The notes: generated by a model not told the origin, from the sequence alone. A stretch of 64,000 nt of DNA from Prevotella lacticifex (GCF_019973375.1 NZ_BPTV01000001.1:2497104-2561103), one strand, 5' to 3'; counted from the stretch's first letter, positions 24,288-34,760 are shown. A program made the numbers and translations.

Positions 24288-25187
24288 CTATACCAGTGTT
24301 CCGACGATTTCCTCGCGTGTTCCCGGCAGCATGTCGATAACCGGAATCTCCGGCATCGTATAGCATCCGGGAGCAAGACGCATCGAGGCACGGGCCACAT
24401 TGACAAGGACCTGAGCCGTGAGAGCCGGGTTGTTAATGCTCATGTCGAAGGAGAAACGCTGGTTGTGGGTCTTGCCGCTGACACCCTTGCGGGTCATGTG
24501 GACGCCATGGCCGAGGTCGTTGATCTCGGCAACGCTGTTAACGGCGAAGACGTGCAGCTCGTCGTGGGCGAAATAGTCGTCGGCCTTAATCTCCTTGGTG
24601 ACCTCCTCGAGGCTGGCTCCGGGCTCCAATTCCACATAGACCATGCGGCGATGAATGCCCTCACCGAGAGGGATGGTCATCGACAGCGCGTCCTTAACGC
24701 CCTTCTTCGAGCGTGCCACAACGCTGTGACCCATAGAGCGGCCAGGGCCAAAGTTAGTGTATGTAAGTCCCTCAGGAGCAAGACCTTGAAGGAGAACACG
24801 GACGATAGAGTCGGAACCCGGGTCCCAACCGGCTGAGATGACACTCACGCGGCCGGCTTTCTTGCAGTTCTCCATCTGCTTGGTGCGGTAGTCGAGGATG
24901 CTCGTATGGATATCGAACGAGTCGACGGTATTGATGCCGAGGGCCACAATGTCGGCTGCGGCCTCAGGACAGAGACGGGTCGGAAGGGCGAGGATAGCCA
25001 CATCGACATCCTTCAGTTTCTTTATGTCGTCGACAACGGCATAAGTGGTGAGCTCTAAGGGTTTATCCTTGTCGCCCTGACGGCGGACCACACCCGCAAT
25101 CTCGAAGTCGGGAGCTGCCTCAAGGGCCTCAACCGAGAACTTTCCAATGTTGCCGTAACCGACTACGGCTGCTCTGATTTTCTTCAT
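24288..25187 (-). CDS. ddh: meso-Diaminopimelate D-dehydrogenase
   Basis: NADP-dependent enzyme that makes meso-diaminopimelate from tetrahydrodipicolinate in one step, for lysine and peptidoglycan. MKKIRAAVVGYGNIGKFSVEAL is the dinucleotide-binding start, which fixes the ATG at 25187 rather than 25262. Further family segments are VDSFDIH, SAGWDPGSDSIVR, NFGPGRSMGHSVVAR and HGVHMTRKG. At 299 residues it has nearly the usual length of about 300-326. Its promoter box lies at 25228. It converges on the carboxypeptidase gene, though the two share peptidoglycan metabolism. Confidence 0.93.
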   Translation of the reverse strand: MKKIRAAVVGYGNIGKFSVEALEAAPDFEIAGVVRRQGDKDKPLELTTYAVVDDIKKLKDVDVAILALPTRLCPEAAADIVALGINTVDSFDIHTSILDYRTKQMENCKKAGRVSVISAGWDPGSDSIVRVLLQGLAPEGLTYTNFGPGRSMGHSVVARSKKGVKDALSMTIPLGEGIHRRMVYVELEPGASLEEVTKEIKADDYFAHDELHVFAVNSVAEINDLGHGVHMTRKGVSGKTHNQRFSFDMSINNPALTAQVLVNVARASMRLAPGCYTMPEIPVIDMLPGTREEIVGTLV

Positions 25188-25227
25188 AGTTTCTTTTATT
25201 AGTTGTTCAATAATACAATTCTGAATG

Positions 25228-25235
25228 CAAAAGTA
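25228..25235 (-). promoter_or_regulatory. -7 box TACTTTTG of ddh
   Basis: Minus-strand TACTTTTG, 40 bp before the ddh ATG. Confidence 0.6.
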
Positions 25236-25544
25236 CAGCAAAAGGTTGAGAATCCTCCGCAATTATGCTTTTTTAAGCAAGAAATATTGTTCGGTCATGC
25301 CAGTCATTCGGCTTCTGACTTCGTAAATGCTTCACCCAAAATTATAGTGCATTGCTGATACGATTGATATTCATAAGTAACCGAACCAACGAATAAATGA
25401 TGGTCGTTCACAAGGGCGGGCAGCAGGGTTTGTTGCCGTCTAAGAAATCAAGGATTCGGTCAGACGACCGAACCTCTGCATTTTCTTCAGAAGATTCATA
25501 GCCCAGCCTAATGACCAGTGCAAGCCACTGATTATAAGATACTT

Positions 25545-25671
25545 GCAGCACGCATCCACCGTAGGGGCGGGGTTTATCCCCATCCTCGCAGCTGCGTTAT
25601 ATTTGTTTTGTATCTTGTCCGCTGCTGGTAGGACGGGGATAAACCCCATCCCTACTGCTGATGCGTGCAAC
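25545..25671. repeat. Imperfect 37-bp inverted repeat
   Basis: Arms at 25545-25581 and 25635-25671 match at 30 of 37 positions and share GGGGTTTATCCCC. The spacing of about 53 bp would allow a large stem-loop. Confidence 0.7.
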
Positions 25672-25846
25672 ACATTGGCTATCAACAGATTGACGATATA
25701 ATACCCATGCAAAGACGGCCTTTATGGCAGTCCACAATCTTCTGACATGAACGATGGTTGTTTGCAGGGGCGGTTAGGCAGGGTTAGGGGCCTCCGCTCG
25801 GTCGTCACACCGAATCTCTGTCGCGTTAGCATGTTTTGAAGGTTTT

Positions 25847-25980
25847 CCTTTGTGTCAGCACCAAGATCCGACGGAGGAGGATCTGCCATTTGGGCTTTGG
25901 GGGCGGTGAGAGCCCAGCCTCTCACAAGCCCTCAAAGCCCAAATGGCAAAGGGCGAAAGCCCTTGGCGCTGACACAAAGG
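25847..25980. repeat. Nested long inverted repeat (fold-back element)
   Basis: Outer 19-bp arms (25847-25865 and 25962-25980, CCTTTGTGTCAGC type) and perfect inner 15-bp arms (GCCATTTGGGCTTTG at 25885-25899 and its complement at 25933-25947) form one 134-bp fold-back structure. It carries no gene. It may be a small non-autonomous mobile element. Confidence 0.7.
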
Positions 25981-26226
25981 TTTTTATGGTTTTGGTCTTA
26001 ATTTATGATTGTCTATTCAAATGTTCTTCGTTCAAGGTGGTTACATTGCCAATGCGTCACCACAAAGGGTTTTTATGGTTTTGGTCATAATTAATAATTG
26101 TCTATTCAACCGTTCTTCGTACAAGGGGGTTACACTGACAATGCGTACCCCCACAAAGTTTTTTTTATTGGTTTTGGTCTTAATTTATGATTGTCTATTC
26201 AACCGTTTTTCGTTCAAGGTGGCAAG
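25974..26226. repeat. Three tandem copies of a roughly 90-bp unit
   Basis: Units start at 25974, 26062 and 26153 with ACAAAG, then TTTTTATGGTTTTGGTC, TAATT, ATTGTCTATTCAA and TTCGT-CAAGG. Spacing is 88 and 91 bp and the last unit is shortened. Copies differ by scattered substitutions, so they are old or under little constraint. Confidence 0.8.
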
Positions 26227-26280
26227 TTTCCTATACCCCTTTCTATACCCCACTCCACCCCCCTTTCTACCCTGTGAAAA

Positions 26281-26312
26281 TTTGGATTTGGCGAAAAAAT
26301 GTTGTAACTTTG
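26281..26312 (+). promoter_or_regulatory. Bacteroidetes promoter of the ruvA-sprA operon
   Basis: TTTG (26281-26284) is followed after exactly 20 bp by TAACTTTG (26305-26312). The predicted transcript would have a leader of about 160 bases before ruvA. Confidence 0.75.
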
Positions 26313-26479
26313 CATCGAAATAAAAAACAACGTGAACTGACTTAATTCTGACGGGACCTTAATTATCCTGCCGACTATTCAGAATTTCATCACACTAATG
26401 CAATAATAGCCGGAAGTCTTCGTTTTAATTATTGTATATACATCTTTAATTAGAATTTCGGAAACATCATCAACACGTT

Positions 26480-27100
26480 ATGATAGATTATATCAAGGGT
26501 GCGCTCACAGAGCTCCAGCCGGCCCAGGCCGTTGTCGAGGCATCGGGAGTAGGCTATGCTCTGAGCATCTCGCTCAACACATATACCGCCATTCAAGGCA
26601 AAGAAAACGTCAAACTTTATGTTCACGAGGCCATCGTCACGGGCGGTCGCGACGACTCGTGGACGCTCTATGGCTTTGCCACGAAACAGGAGCGCGAGCT
26701 CTACCGCATGCTCATCAGCGTCAGCGGTGTCGGTGCCAACACGGCGCGGATGATTCTCTCGTCGCTGTCACCGGCCGAACTGTGCAACGTCATCGCCAAC
26801 GGCGACGAGAAGATGCTCAAGAGCGTTAAGGGCATAGGCCTGCGCACGGCCCAGAGGATTATCGTCGATCTCAAGGATAAGATTATGGCAAGCGGTATTG
26901 CCGACGAACTGCACGTCTCGGCAGCCGCAGGCAGTGCTCCCACCGTCGACGCGGCCATCAAGGACGAGGCCGTCAGCGCTCTGACGATGCTTGGTTTCTC
27001 GCCGGCACCAAGTGCAAAGATTGTTGTGAAGATTATGAGTGAGCAACCGGAACTACCTGTAGAACAGGTGGTTAAACTGGCTCTCAAGCAGATAAAATAA
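26480..27100 (+). CDS. ruvA: Holliday junction branch migration protein RuvA
   Basis: DNA-binding subunit that holds the four-way junction while RuvB drives branch migration. The 206 residues show the OB-fold N-terminus ([28 protein letters not shown]), two helix-hairpin-helix motifs ([14 protein letters not shown] near residue 80, [17 protein letters not shown] near 118) and a C-terminal RuvB-contact domain after a flexible linker ([12 protein letters not shown] to KLALKQIK). The next gene, sprA, starts about 25 bp later without a terminator; the ruvA-sprA neighbourhood is seen in other Bacteroidetes. ruvB is not here. Confidence 0.95.
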   Translation: MIDYIKGALTELQPAQAVVEASGVGYALSISLNTYTAIQGKENVKLYVHEAIVTGGRDDSWTLYGFATKQERELYRMLISVSGVGANTARMILSSLSPAELCNVIANGDEKMLKSVKGIGLRTAQRIIVDLKDKIMASGIADELHVSAAAGSAPTVDAAIKDEAVSALTMLGFSPAPSAKIVVKIMSEQPELPVEQVVKLALKQIK

Positions 27101-27125
27101 TAGAAAAGAGGTCCCTCCTGGAGTC

Positions 27126-30100
27126 GTGGAGAGGACCGTTTCAATAAGAGATATATTGAGAATTTCAAAATACATATTCATACTTCTCGTCCTGCTGACG
27201 GCCATTGCCATGCCTTCAACGGGACAGTCGCGCACACCCGGTAACCGCGGCAACGCACCCACGACGGCAGCAAGGCCCGGCAAGCGTCCAGGACCGATGA
27301 CCAACAGGGGGGTGAAAGCCGACACGGTGAAGAACGAGATGCCGGAGGTGATTATCGACGAGGAGGAGATTCCCGACTCGCTGCTGCATCCGCGGTGGCC
27401 GGTACAGAGAACGACGCCGATAACCTTCGACGACCTCAGCCAAGGTTCCTACGACCTGAAACGGCCGGAGGACTTGAAGCAGACGGTGGAATACAACGAC
27501 ACCATTGACCGGTACATCGTAGGCTACAAGATTGGCGGCACTTACGTCAACGCACCGATAATGATGACGCCCGACGAATACCGCAAATGGAGCGAGAAGA
27601 AGAGTTTCGCCGACTACTACCGCTCTAAGAATCAGGAGATTCTCAAGACGCAGGGAAAGGAGAAATTCGATTTCACCAATATGCATTTCTCGCTCGGTCC
27701 GGCGGAGAAAATCTTCGGTCCCGGCGGTGTGCGCATACGCACTCAGGGAACGGCGGAGCTGAAATTCGGAGCCACTCTGAAGAATATTGACAACCCGGCA
27801 CTGCCGATACGCAACAGAAAGACAACGACGATGGACTTCGACGAGAAGATAAATCTCAACGTCAACGGTAAGGTCGGAGATAAGGTCAACATGAACCTTA
27901 ACTATAATACCGACGCTACATTCGACTTCGACCAGCAGAACCTGAAACTGAAATACGAGGGAAAGGAGGACGAGATTATCAAACTCGTGGAGGCAGGAAA
28001 CGTGTCGTTCCCATCAAACAACTCACTTGTAAGGGGTGCCTCCAGCCTCTTCGGTCTGCGAACCGACTTCCAGTTCGGCAAGTTGAAGTTGCAGACGGTG
28101 TTCTCGCAGAAGAAGAGTGCGTCGAAAAGTGTAAGCTCCAAGGGTGGTGTTCAGCTCACTCCGTTCGAGATTGACGTTGCCGACTACGAGGAGAACCGTC
28201 ACTATTTCCTGTCGAAATACTTCCGCAGTCACTACGACCAGTACATGCGTACGCTGCCGAATATCCTCAGCGGAGTGACCATCAACCGCGTAGAGATTTG
28301 GACAACAAACAAGACGGGAACAACAAGCAACACGCGAAACGTCATCGCACTTGCCGACCTCGGTGAGGGTGGCAACAACGTGGTGCCAAGCAACAATGCC
28401 AACGAGGTATATTCTGATGTGTCGGGCGGCACACGCGACATCGACCAGGTGACTGCTGCGCTCGAGGCAAAAGGATATGTCGGAGGTACCGACTTTGAGA
28501 AAGTGCAGTCAGCAAGGCTCCTCAACTCCTCAGAATATACTGTCAACCAGGCTCTCGGAACGATAAGTCTGCGGTCCGGACTGCAAACCGACCAAGTGCT
28601 TGCCGTGGCTTACGAGTATACCTACGGCGGACAGACATACCAGGTGGGTGAGTTCTCGACCGACCACACCGGCGCCGACGACGTTCTCTTCGTCAAAGCA
28701 CTGAAGAACACGAGCAACAACCCGAAGCAGAGCAACTGGGATTTGATGATGAGAAACGTTTACTATCTTGCATCATCAGTCGAGAAAGACAAGTTCCGCC
28801 TCGATGTCAAATACCAGAGCGACTCCAACGGCGTTTACCTCTCGTATATCCCTGAGCCTCAGGTGAAGAGTCAGCCAATAATAAAGCTCATTGGTGCCGA
28901 CCGACTCGACAATAACAACCGCACGAACTCGAACGGATACTTCGACTATGTCGAGGGCTACACCGTGGCCAACGGCCGTGTGTTCTTCCCTATGGCAGAA
29001 CCTTTCGGCGAGGGTCTGCGCCAGAAACTCATAGCCAACGGCGTGTCGGAGAGCGTAGCCAACAAATATGCTTTCACCGAGCTTTACGACTCCACAAAGA
29101 CCGTAGCAAAGCAGATTGCGGAGAAAGACAAATTTGAATTTGTAGGACAATTCCGTGGCACATCAGCCAACGTCATCAGTCTCGGGGCATACAATGTGCC
29201 ACAGGGCTCCGTCGTCGTCACTGCAGGAGGCGTGACCCTGAACGAGGGTTCCGACTACAGCGTCGACTACAGTGCCGGAGAGGTGACGATACTCAACCAG
29301 AGCATCATCGACGCCGGGACTCCGGTGAACGTCTCACTCGAGAGTAATACCGACTATTCACAGCAACGAAAGACGATGGTCGGATTGAACTGGGAATACG
29401 ACTTTTCCAAGGACTTCCAGATTGGCGGTACCTTCCAGCACCTCAGCGAGCAGTCGCTGACAACGAAGGTGTCCATGGGCTCGGAGCCTCTCAACAACAC
29501 CATCTGGGGACTGAACATAAACTGGAAGCAGGAAAGCCAGTGGCTGACGAACATGCTCGACAAACTGCCGTTCCTGCATCTCACTCAGCCATCGAACATC
29601 TCGTTCAATGCTGAGTTCGCACAGCTCATCGCGGGCAAGGCTCATGGCACGCAGGACAACGCCAGCTATCTCGACGACTTCGAAAACTCGAAGAATCCAA
29701 TCGACGTCAGCGAGCCGACAAGCTGGGTCATATCGTCGGTGCCATCCGATTTCCCCGAGCAGAAAGACAAGACAGGACTAACGAGCGGCTTCAACCGTTC
29801 GCTGCTGGCATGGTATAATATCGACCCGCTGTTCACGCGCCGAAGCAGTTCGCTGACACCTGCCCACATCAAAAGCGACCTCGACATGCTGTCAAACCAC
29901 TACATGCGTGAGGTTTATGTCAACGAACTCTATCCTAACCGCGACCAGAGCAGCTACAGCGGCGTAACGAGTACGCTACCGATTCTCAACCTCGCTTTCT
30001 ACCCCCAGGAGCGCGGTCCGTACAACTTCACTACCGACCTCGACGCCAACGGACATCTCAACCATCCGGAGAAGTCGTGGGGAGGAATGATGCGAAAACT

Positions 30101-33100
30101 CGACACCAACGACTTTGAGCAGGCAAACATCGAATACATCGAGTTCTGGATGCTCGACCCGTTCATATACACACGCCGCGAAGGGGTTGCCGACCAGTAT
30201 GGCGGCGACTTCTATATAGACCTCGGAGAAGTCAGCGAGGATATTCTCCACGACGGCAAAAAGTTCTACGAGAGCGGTATGCCCGTCGACGGAACGCAGG
30301 CATGGACGACAACTCAATGGGGCCGCATTCCCACACAGAGCGTCGTCACCTACGCTTTCGCCACGACGAAAGGCAGCCGTGAGCTGCAGGATGTGGGTTT
30401 CAACGGACTCAACGACGACGAGGAGCGGCAGTTCTACGCCAATTATGTGGAGCAGATACCGTCAATCGTCACCAACAAGGAGGCCCTCGACTCCATCCTC
30501 GCCGACCCCGCCAACGACGACTATCACTACTTCCGTGGGGCCGACCTCGACCAGCGGCGCGCCAATATCCTTGAGCGATACAAGAGGATAAACATGCCAC
30601 AAGGCAACTCGCCCGATGCCGGAGGCTCCGGAAACCTCGACTCGTCGTACAAGACAACGCCTGACGTGGAGGACATCAACCAGGACTACACCCTCAACGA
30701 GTACGAGCGGTACTACCAGTACCACGTGTCGATACGGCCCGAGGACCTCGTCGTAGGCCAGAACTTCATCGTCGACAAGCGCACTACGTCGCCACAGCTC
30801 CGGAACAAGAGCTCGGAGAGCGTCGACTGGTACGAGTTCCGCATACCATTGTCGGAATTCGAGAAGAAGGTTGGCTCCATCAGCGACTTCTCAAGTATCC
30901 GGTTCATGAGAATGTTCCTCACCGGATTCTCAAAGCCAATAGTGCTCCGTTTCGGAAACCTCGACCTTGTGCGCGGTGAGTGGCGCACCTACGAGCAGAA
31001 CCTTACAAACTCGGCAAACAACTCCGGGCAGATGGTTGTCAGTGCCGTAAGCATCGAGGAACACAGCGACAAGAAGCCGGTCAACTACGTGCTTCCGCCG
31101 GGAATATCGCGTGAGCAGGACCCCACGCAGCCTCAGCTTGTCCAGGCCAACGAGCAGGCAATGCAGATGACCGTCACGAACCTCGGCAACGAGGAGTCGA
31201 AATGCGTCTACAAGAATACGACTGTCGACCTGCGGCAGTACAAGCGCATGCAGATGTTCGTTCACGCCAATGCCTTCGAGCAGAACACCACGAACCTGCA
31301 GGACAACCAGTTAGCCGTATTTGTACGTCTCGGATCCGATTATAAGAACAACTACTATGAGTATGAGATTCCGTTGAAGCTCACCGCCCCAGGCCACTAC
31401 GACCGCTACAGCCTCGACGCAAGCCGGATGGTGTGGCCGGAGGACAATATGCTCGACATCCCGCTCAATATTTTCACCCAGCTGAAGAAGCAGCGCAACA
31501 TAGCTGTGGCGCAGGGTGCCGGCAGCTACAACCGTGAGTTCAGCATCTACGACAGCAACCACCCGAACAACAAGGTGACCATCATGGGTAACCCTACAAT
31601 CGGTGAGGTGAAGACAATGATTATCGGTGTGCGCAACCTTGCCAACGACACCAAGAGCGGTGAGGTGTGGGTCAACGAACTGCGACTGCTCGACTACAAC
31701 AACAAAGGTGGCTGGGCTGCACAGGGAAACCTTAACCTGCAGCTCTCTGACCTCGGAACGGTGAACGTGCAGGGACAGTACAGCAGCGAAGGATTCGGCG
31801 GACTGGAGGACGGCGTCAACAGCCGGTCGACAGATAATGTAGGCCGATACAGTGTCACCACGAATATTGAGCTCGGAAAGTTCTTCCCCGACAAGGCCAA
31901 GGTGAGTGCCCCGCTCTACTACAGTGTGCAGAAAGAGGAGAGCCGGCCGAAGTACAATCCCCTCGACACCGACATGGAACTCGACGATGCCCTCGATGCC
32001 GCAGCCAACAAGCAGGCCCGCGACTCGATAGAAAATATTGCCGTGACGAAGAAGACGACAACCAATTTCGCATTGTCGAACGTCCGCGTGGGAATCCAGA
32101 CAAAGGGACATCCGATGCCCTACGACCCAGCCAACCTGTCGTTCTCCTACAGTCACAGCCACAGCCACACGCAGGGCGAGACGACGGTTTACGAGAACGA
32201 GGACAACTGGCGCGGTGCCCTGGACTACAGCTGGTCACCGGTGTACAAAACATGGGAGCCGTTCAAGAAGGTTATTAAGGGTCGGTCGAAGTGGTTCGAC
32301 ATCTTCAAGAGGTTCGGCATCAACTACTTGCCGCAGAACGTGGCTTTCAATACCGAGATGACGCGCAACTACTATGAGCTGCAGGAACGCGACATGGAAT
32401 CGACGGAGAACGCCGATCTGCCGGTGACATTCAACGAGCAATTCCTATGGAACAGGAACTTCACCCTCAGATGGGACTTCACGAAGAATCTGCACATGAA
32501 CTTCCAGAGTGCCACCCACGCACAGATTGAGGAACCTTATACGGTCATCAATAAGGACCTCTACCCCGATGAGTATCAGGCCTGGAAAGACTCGGTGAAG
32601 AACAGCATACGCCACTTCGGTACGCCACTCGACTACCAGCAGAACTTCAACGCTTCGTATCAGCTGCCGCTGAACCTCATCCCAATCTTCGACTGGGCCA
32701 CAGCCAACGCCAACTACACCTCGGCCTACACGTGGGTGAGGGGCACCGACCTCGAGGACGGCACCTCATTGGGCAACACCATCACGACGAACCGCAATCT
32801 GAACATCAACGGAACGTTCAACCTGGAGAAGCTCTACAACCACGTACCGTTCCTGAAAAAGACGAACGACAGGTTCAACAAGAGTTTCCGGCCGACGATG
32901 CGCAACGATATTCCGAGGGCAAGATTCGGCGGAAAGAAACCTAATGACGCTGAGCAGAAGGACAGCAAGGACAAAAAGAACGACAAGAACAAGAAGGACC
33001 TGCCCAAGAACAAGAAAAGCTTTGAGCGCGAAATAACCATCAAGGCCGACACGACGATGACCATCAGCCACAACAAGAAGACCAAGCGTATCATCGTCTC

Positions 33101-34715
33101 GGGTAAGGACAAGGACGGTCATGCCATAAAATTCAAATGGCGTAAGGTCGACGACAACAGGATAAAGATCTTCAACAAGACCGACAGTGCCATACGGATG
33201 AAGCTCACCGTCACGCCCAAGGAGCCTCTCGAGGACAAGAAATGGTACAAGACCGCACAGGTCGTGGCCCGTGCACTGATGATGGTCCGCAACGTCAGTG
33301 TCAGCTACCGCAACCAGTACTCGATGTCGCTGCCGGGATACATGCCCACCATCGGCAAGGCCTTCGGACAGAAACGTAACCTCGGTGCGATGGCACCGGG
33401 CCTCGGTTTCGCCTTCGGACTCACCGGCGACGACTACATCGACAAGGCGCGTGAGCGCGGATGGCTCCTAAGCAACAACAGTGTAGCCACCCCTGCCGTC
33501 ACCAATAAGACGGAGGACATACAGATAAGGGCTACTCTCGAGCCGGTGAAGGACCTGAAGATAGACCTCAGCATGAGCCGCACGGAGACTAAGGCGAAGA
33601 GCATTCAGTATATGTACGAGGGAACACCTACGACACAGACGGGAATGTTCAACATGACAACGATATCAATCGGAACAGCCTTCGAGTCGATGGGCAACGC
33701 CAAAAACGGCTACAACTCAAAGACGTTCAATAAGTTTGTCAACTCGCTCGAGGGCTATCGCCAGCGCGTCGAGAACCAGTATGCCGGAGCCATCTATCCC
33801 CGGTCGATGGTCGGCAACGACGGTGTGGTATTCAATCCCGCCAACGGAACAGTCGACAAGTACAGTGGCGACGTGATGATTCCGGCTTTCATAAACGCAT
33901 ATACGAGCATGCCCGGCGACAAACTGGAGCTCTTCCCCACCCTGAGGCGTATCCTTCCCAACTGGACCCTGCGCTACAGCGGACTGGCAAAGCTGCCGTG
34001 GTTCCAGGATGTGTTCCAGAGTTTCAACATCAACCATGCCTACAAGAGCATCTTCGCCATCGGTTCATACCAGAGCTACTCCACATGGCAGGAGTATATG
34101 AACGGTCTCGGATTCATCCAGGACGTGTCGACGGGAGCTCCGATACCAAGTTCTATGTACAACATCAGTCAGGTGAGCATCAACGAGGCATTCTCGCCGC
34201 TGCTCGGTGTCGACATGACATTCAAGAACAACCTCACGGCGAAACTGGAATACCGGCAGACAAGAGTCATCAACCTCAGCATGACGAGTGTGCAAATCAA
34301 TGAGGCCATAAGCAAGGACTGGGTTGTCGGCATGGGATACAAGATTAACAACTTCAACCTCTTCGGTCCCACCAGCCACCGGCACGTGAAGTCGAACAAC
34401 AAGAACCAGCAGCAGAACAACAGCAACAACCGCAACAACCGCAACGGACTGAACCGCGACCTCAACCTGAGGCTCGACCTCAGCTACCGCAAGCAGGCTG
34501 CCATCACGCGCGACATTGCCACGATGACGAGTGCAGCATCGAGCGGAAACTCAGCCTTCAAGCTCTCGTTCACCGCCGACTACACACTCAGCCGACTCAT
34601 CACGATGAGCCTGTTCTACGACTTGCAGACCAATACGCCGCTGCTCTCGGCCAACAGTTATCCGACAACGACGCACGACTTTGGATTCAATTTCAAGCTA
34701 AGTCTGACAAGATAA
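27126..34715 (+). CDS. sprA: SprA, outer-membrane translocon of the type IX secretion system
   Basis: A 2,500-residue outer-membrane protein that forms the very large beta-barrel translocon through which type IX cargo leaves the cell; it is also needed for gliding in Flavobacteria. A hydrophobic signal (ISKYIFILLVLLTAIAMPSTGQS) starts the chain. Two related N-terminal segments and a long barrel follow, with typical pieces such as KFDFTNMHFSLGPAEKIFGPGG, LNYNTDATFDFDQQNLKLKY, SLRSGLQTDQVLAVAYEYTYGG and GEVWVNELRLLDY. The C-terminus ends in an amphipathic strand (HDFGFNFKLSLTR). The start is uncertain: GTG at 27126 lies in a hairpin, and TTG at 27156 is an alternative. It follows ruvA. Confidence 0.95.
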   Translation: MERTVSIRDILRISKYIFILLVLLTAIAMPSTGQSRTPGNRGNAPTTAARPGKRPGPMTNRGVKADTVKNEMPEVIIDEEEIPDSLLHPRWPVQRTTPITFDDLSQGSYDLKRPEDLKQTVEYNDTIDRYIVGYKIGGTYVNAPIMMTPDEYRKWSEKKSFADYYRSKNQEILKTQGKEKFDFTNMHFSLGPAEKIFGPGGVRIRTQGTAELKFGATLKNIDNPALPIRNRKTTTMDFDEKINLNVNGKVGDKVNMNLNYNTDATFDFDQQNLKLKYEGKEDEIIKLVEAGNVSFPSNNSLVRGASSLFGLRTDFQFGKLKLQTVFSQKKSASKSVSSKGGVQLTPFEIDVADYEENRHYFLSKYFRSHYDQYMRTLPNILSGVTINRVEIWTTNKTGTTSNTRNVIALADLGEGGNNVVPSNNANEVYSDVSGGTRDIDQVTAALEAKGYVGGTDFEKVQSARLLNSSEYTVNQALGTISLRSGLQTDQVLAVAYEYTYGGQTYQVGEFSTDHTGADDVLFVKALKNTSNNPKQSNWDLMMRNVYYLASSVEKDKFRLDVKYQSDSNGVYLSYIPEPQVKSQPIIKLIGADRLDNNNRTNSNGYFDYVEGYTVANGRVFFPMAEPFGEGLRQKLIANGVSESVANKYAFTELYDSTKTVAKQIAEKDKFEFVGQFRGTSANVISLGAYNVPQGSVVVTAGGVTLNEGSDYSVDYSAGEVTILNQSIIDAGTPVNVSLESNTDYSQQRKTMVGLNWEYDFSKDFQIGGTFQHLSEQSLTTKVSMGSEPLNNTIWGLNINWKQESQWLTNMLDKLPFLHLTQPSNISFNAEFAQLIAGKAHGTQDNASYLDDFENSKNPIDVSEPTSWVISSVPSDFPEQKDKTGLTSGFNRSLLAWYNIDPLFTRRSSSLTPAHIKSDLDMLSNHYMREVYVNELYPNRDQSSYSGVTSTLPILNLAFYPQERGPYNFTTDLDANGHLNHPEKSWGGMMRKLDTNDFEQANIEYIEFWMLDPFIYTRREGVADQYGGDFYIDLGEVSEDILHDGKKFYESGMPVDGTQAWTTTQWGRIPTQSVVTYAFATTKGSRELQDVGFNGLNDDEERQFYANYVEQIPSIVTNKEALDSILADPANDDYHYFRGADLDQRRANILERYKRINMPQGNSPDAGGSGNLDSSYKTTPDVEDINQDYTLNEYERYYQYHVSIRPEDLVVGQNFIVDKRTTSPQLRNKSSESVDWYEFRIPLSEFEKKVGSISDFSSIRFMRMFLTGFSKPIVLRFGNLDLVRGEWRTYEQNLTNSANNSGQMVVSAVSIEEHSDKKPVNYVLPPGISREQDPTQPQLVQANEQAMQMTVTNLGNEESKCVYKNTTVDLRQYKRMQMFVHANAFEQNTTNLQDNQLAVFVRLGSDYKNNYYEYEIPLKLTAPGHYDRYSLDASRMVWPEDNMLDIPLNIFTQLKKQRNIAVAQGAGSYNREFSIYDSNHPNNKVTIMGNPTIGEVKTMIIGVRNLANDTKSGEVWVNELRLLDYNNKGGWAAQGNLNLQLSDLGTVNVQGQYSSEGFGGLEDGVNSRSTDNVGRYSVTTNIELGKFFPDKAKVSAPLYYSVQKEESRPKYNPLDTDMELDDALDAAANKQARDSIENIAVTKKTTTNFALSNVRVGIQTKGHPMPYDPANLSFSYSHSHSHTQGETTVYENEDNWRGALDYSWSPVYKTWEPFKKVIKGRSKWFDIFKRFGINYLPQNVAFNTEMTRNYYELQERDMESTENADLPVTFNEQFLWNRNFTLRWDFTKNLHMNFQSATHAQIEEPYTVINKDLYPDEYQAWKDSVKNSIRHFGTPLDYQQNFNASYQLPLNLIPIFDWATANANYTSAYTWVRGTDLEDGTSLGNTITTNRNLNINGTFNLEKLYNHVPFLKKTNDRFNKSFRPTMRNDIPRARFGGKKPNDAEQKDSKDKKNDKNKKDLPKNKKSFEREITIKADTTMTISHNKKTKRIIVSGKDKDGHAIKFKWRKVDDNRIKIFNKTDSAIRMKLTVTPKEPLEDKKWYKTAQVVARALMMVRNVSVSYRNQYSMSLPGYMPTIGKAFGQKRNLGAMAPGLGFAFGLTGDDYIDKARERGWLLSNNSVATPAVTNKTEDIQIRATLEPVKDLKIDLSMSRTETKAKSIQYMYEGTPTTQTGMFNMTTISIGTAFESMGNAKNGYNSKTFNKFVNSLEGYRQRVENQYAGAIYPRSMVGNDGVVFNPANGTVDKYSGDVMIPAFINAYTSMPGDKLELFPTLRRILPNWTLRYSGLAKLPWFQDVFQSFNINHAYKSIFAIGSYQSYSTWQEYMNGLGFIQDVSTGAPIPSSMYNISQVSINEAFSPLLGVDMTFKNNLTAKLEYRQTRVINLSMTSVQINEAISKDWVVGMGYKINNFNLFGPTSHRHVKSNNKNQQQNNSNNRNNRNGLNRDLNLRLDLSYRKQAAITRDIATMTSAASSGNSAFKLSFTADYTLSRLITMSLFYDLQTNTPLLSANSYPTTTHDFGFNFKLSLTR

Positions 34716-34760
34716 GATACATAATAACCACAACTGACAGCACCGTCAGGACATAACAAG

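Larger units (their letters stand above)
25263..26280. other. Repeat-rich spacer of about 1 kb without genes
   Basis: No open frame here looks like protein. The stretch holds an imperfect 37-bp inverted repeat (25545-25581 with 25635-25671), a nested long inverted repeat (25847-25980) and three tandem copies of a unit of about 90 bp (25974-26226), each listed separately. Confidence 0.7.

Noticed and set aside
25974..26226. Regular repeats resembling a CRISPR array
   Set aside because: Units are about 90 bp of mostly similar sequence throughout, with no short conserved repeats separated by unique spacers and no cas genes nearby.
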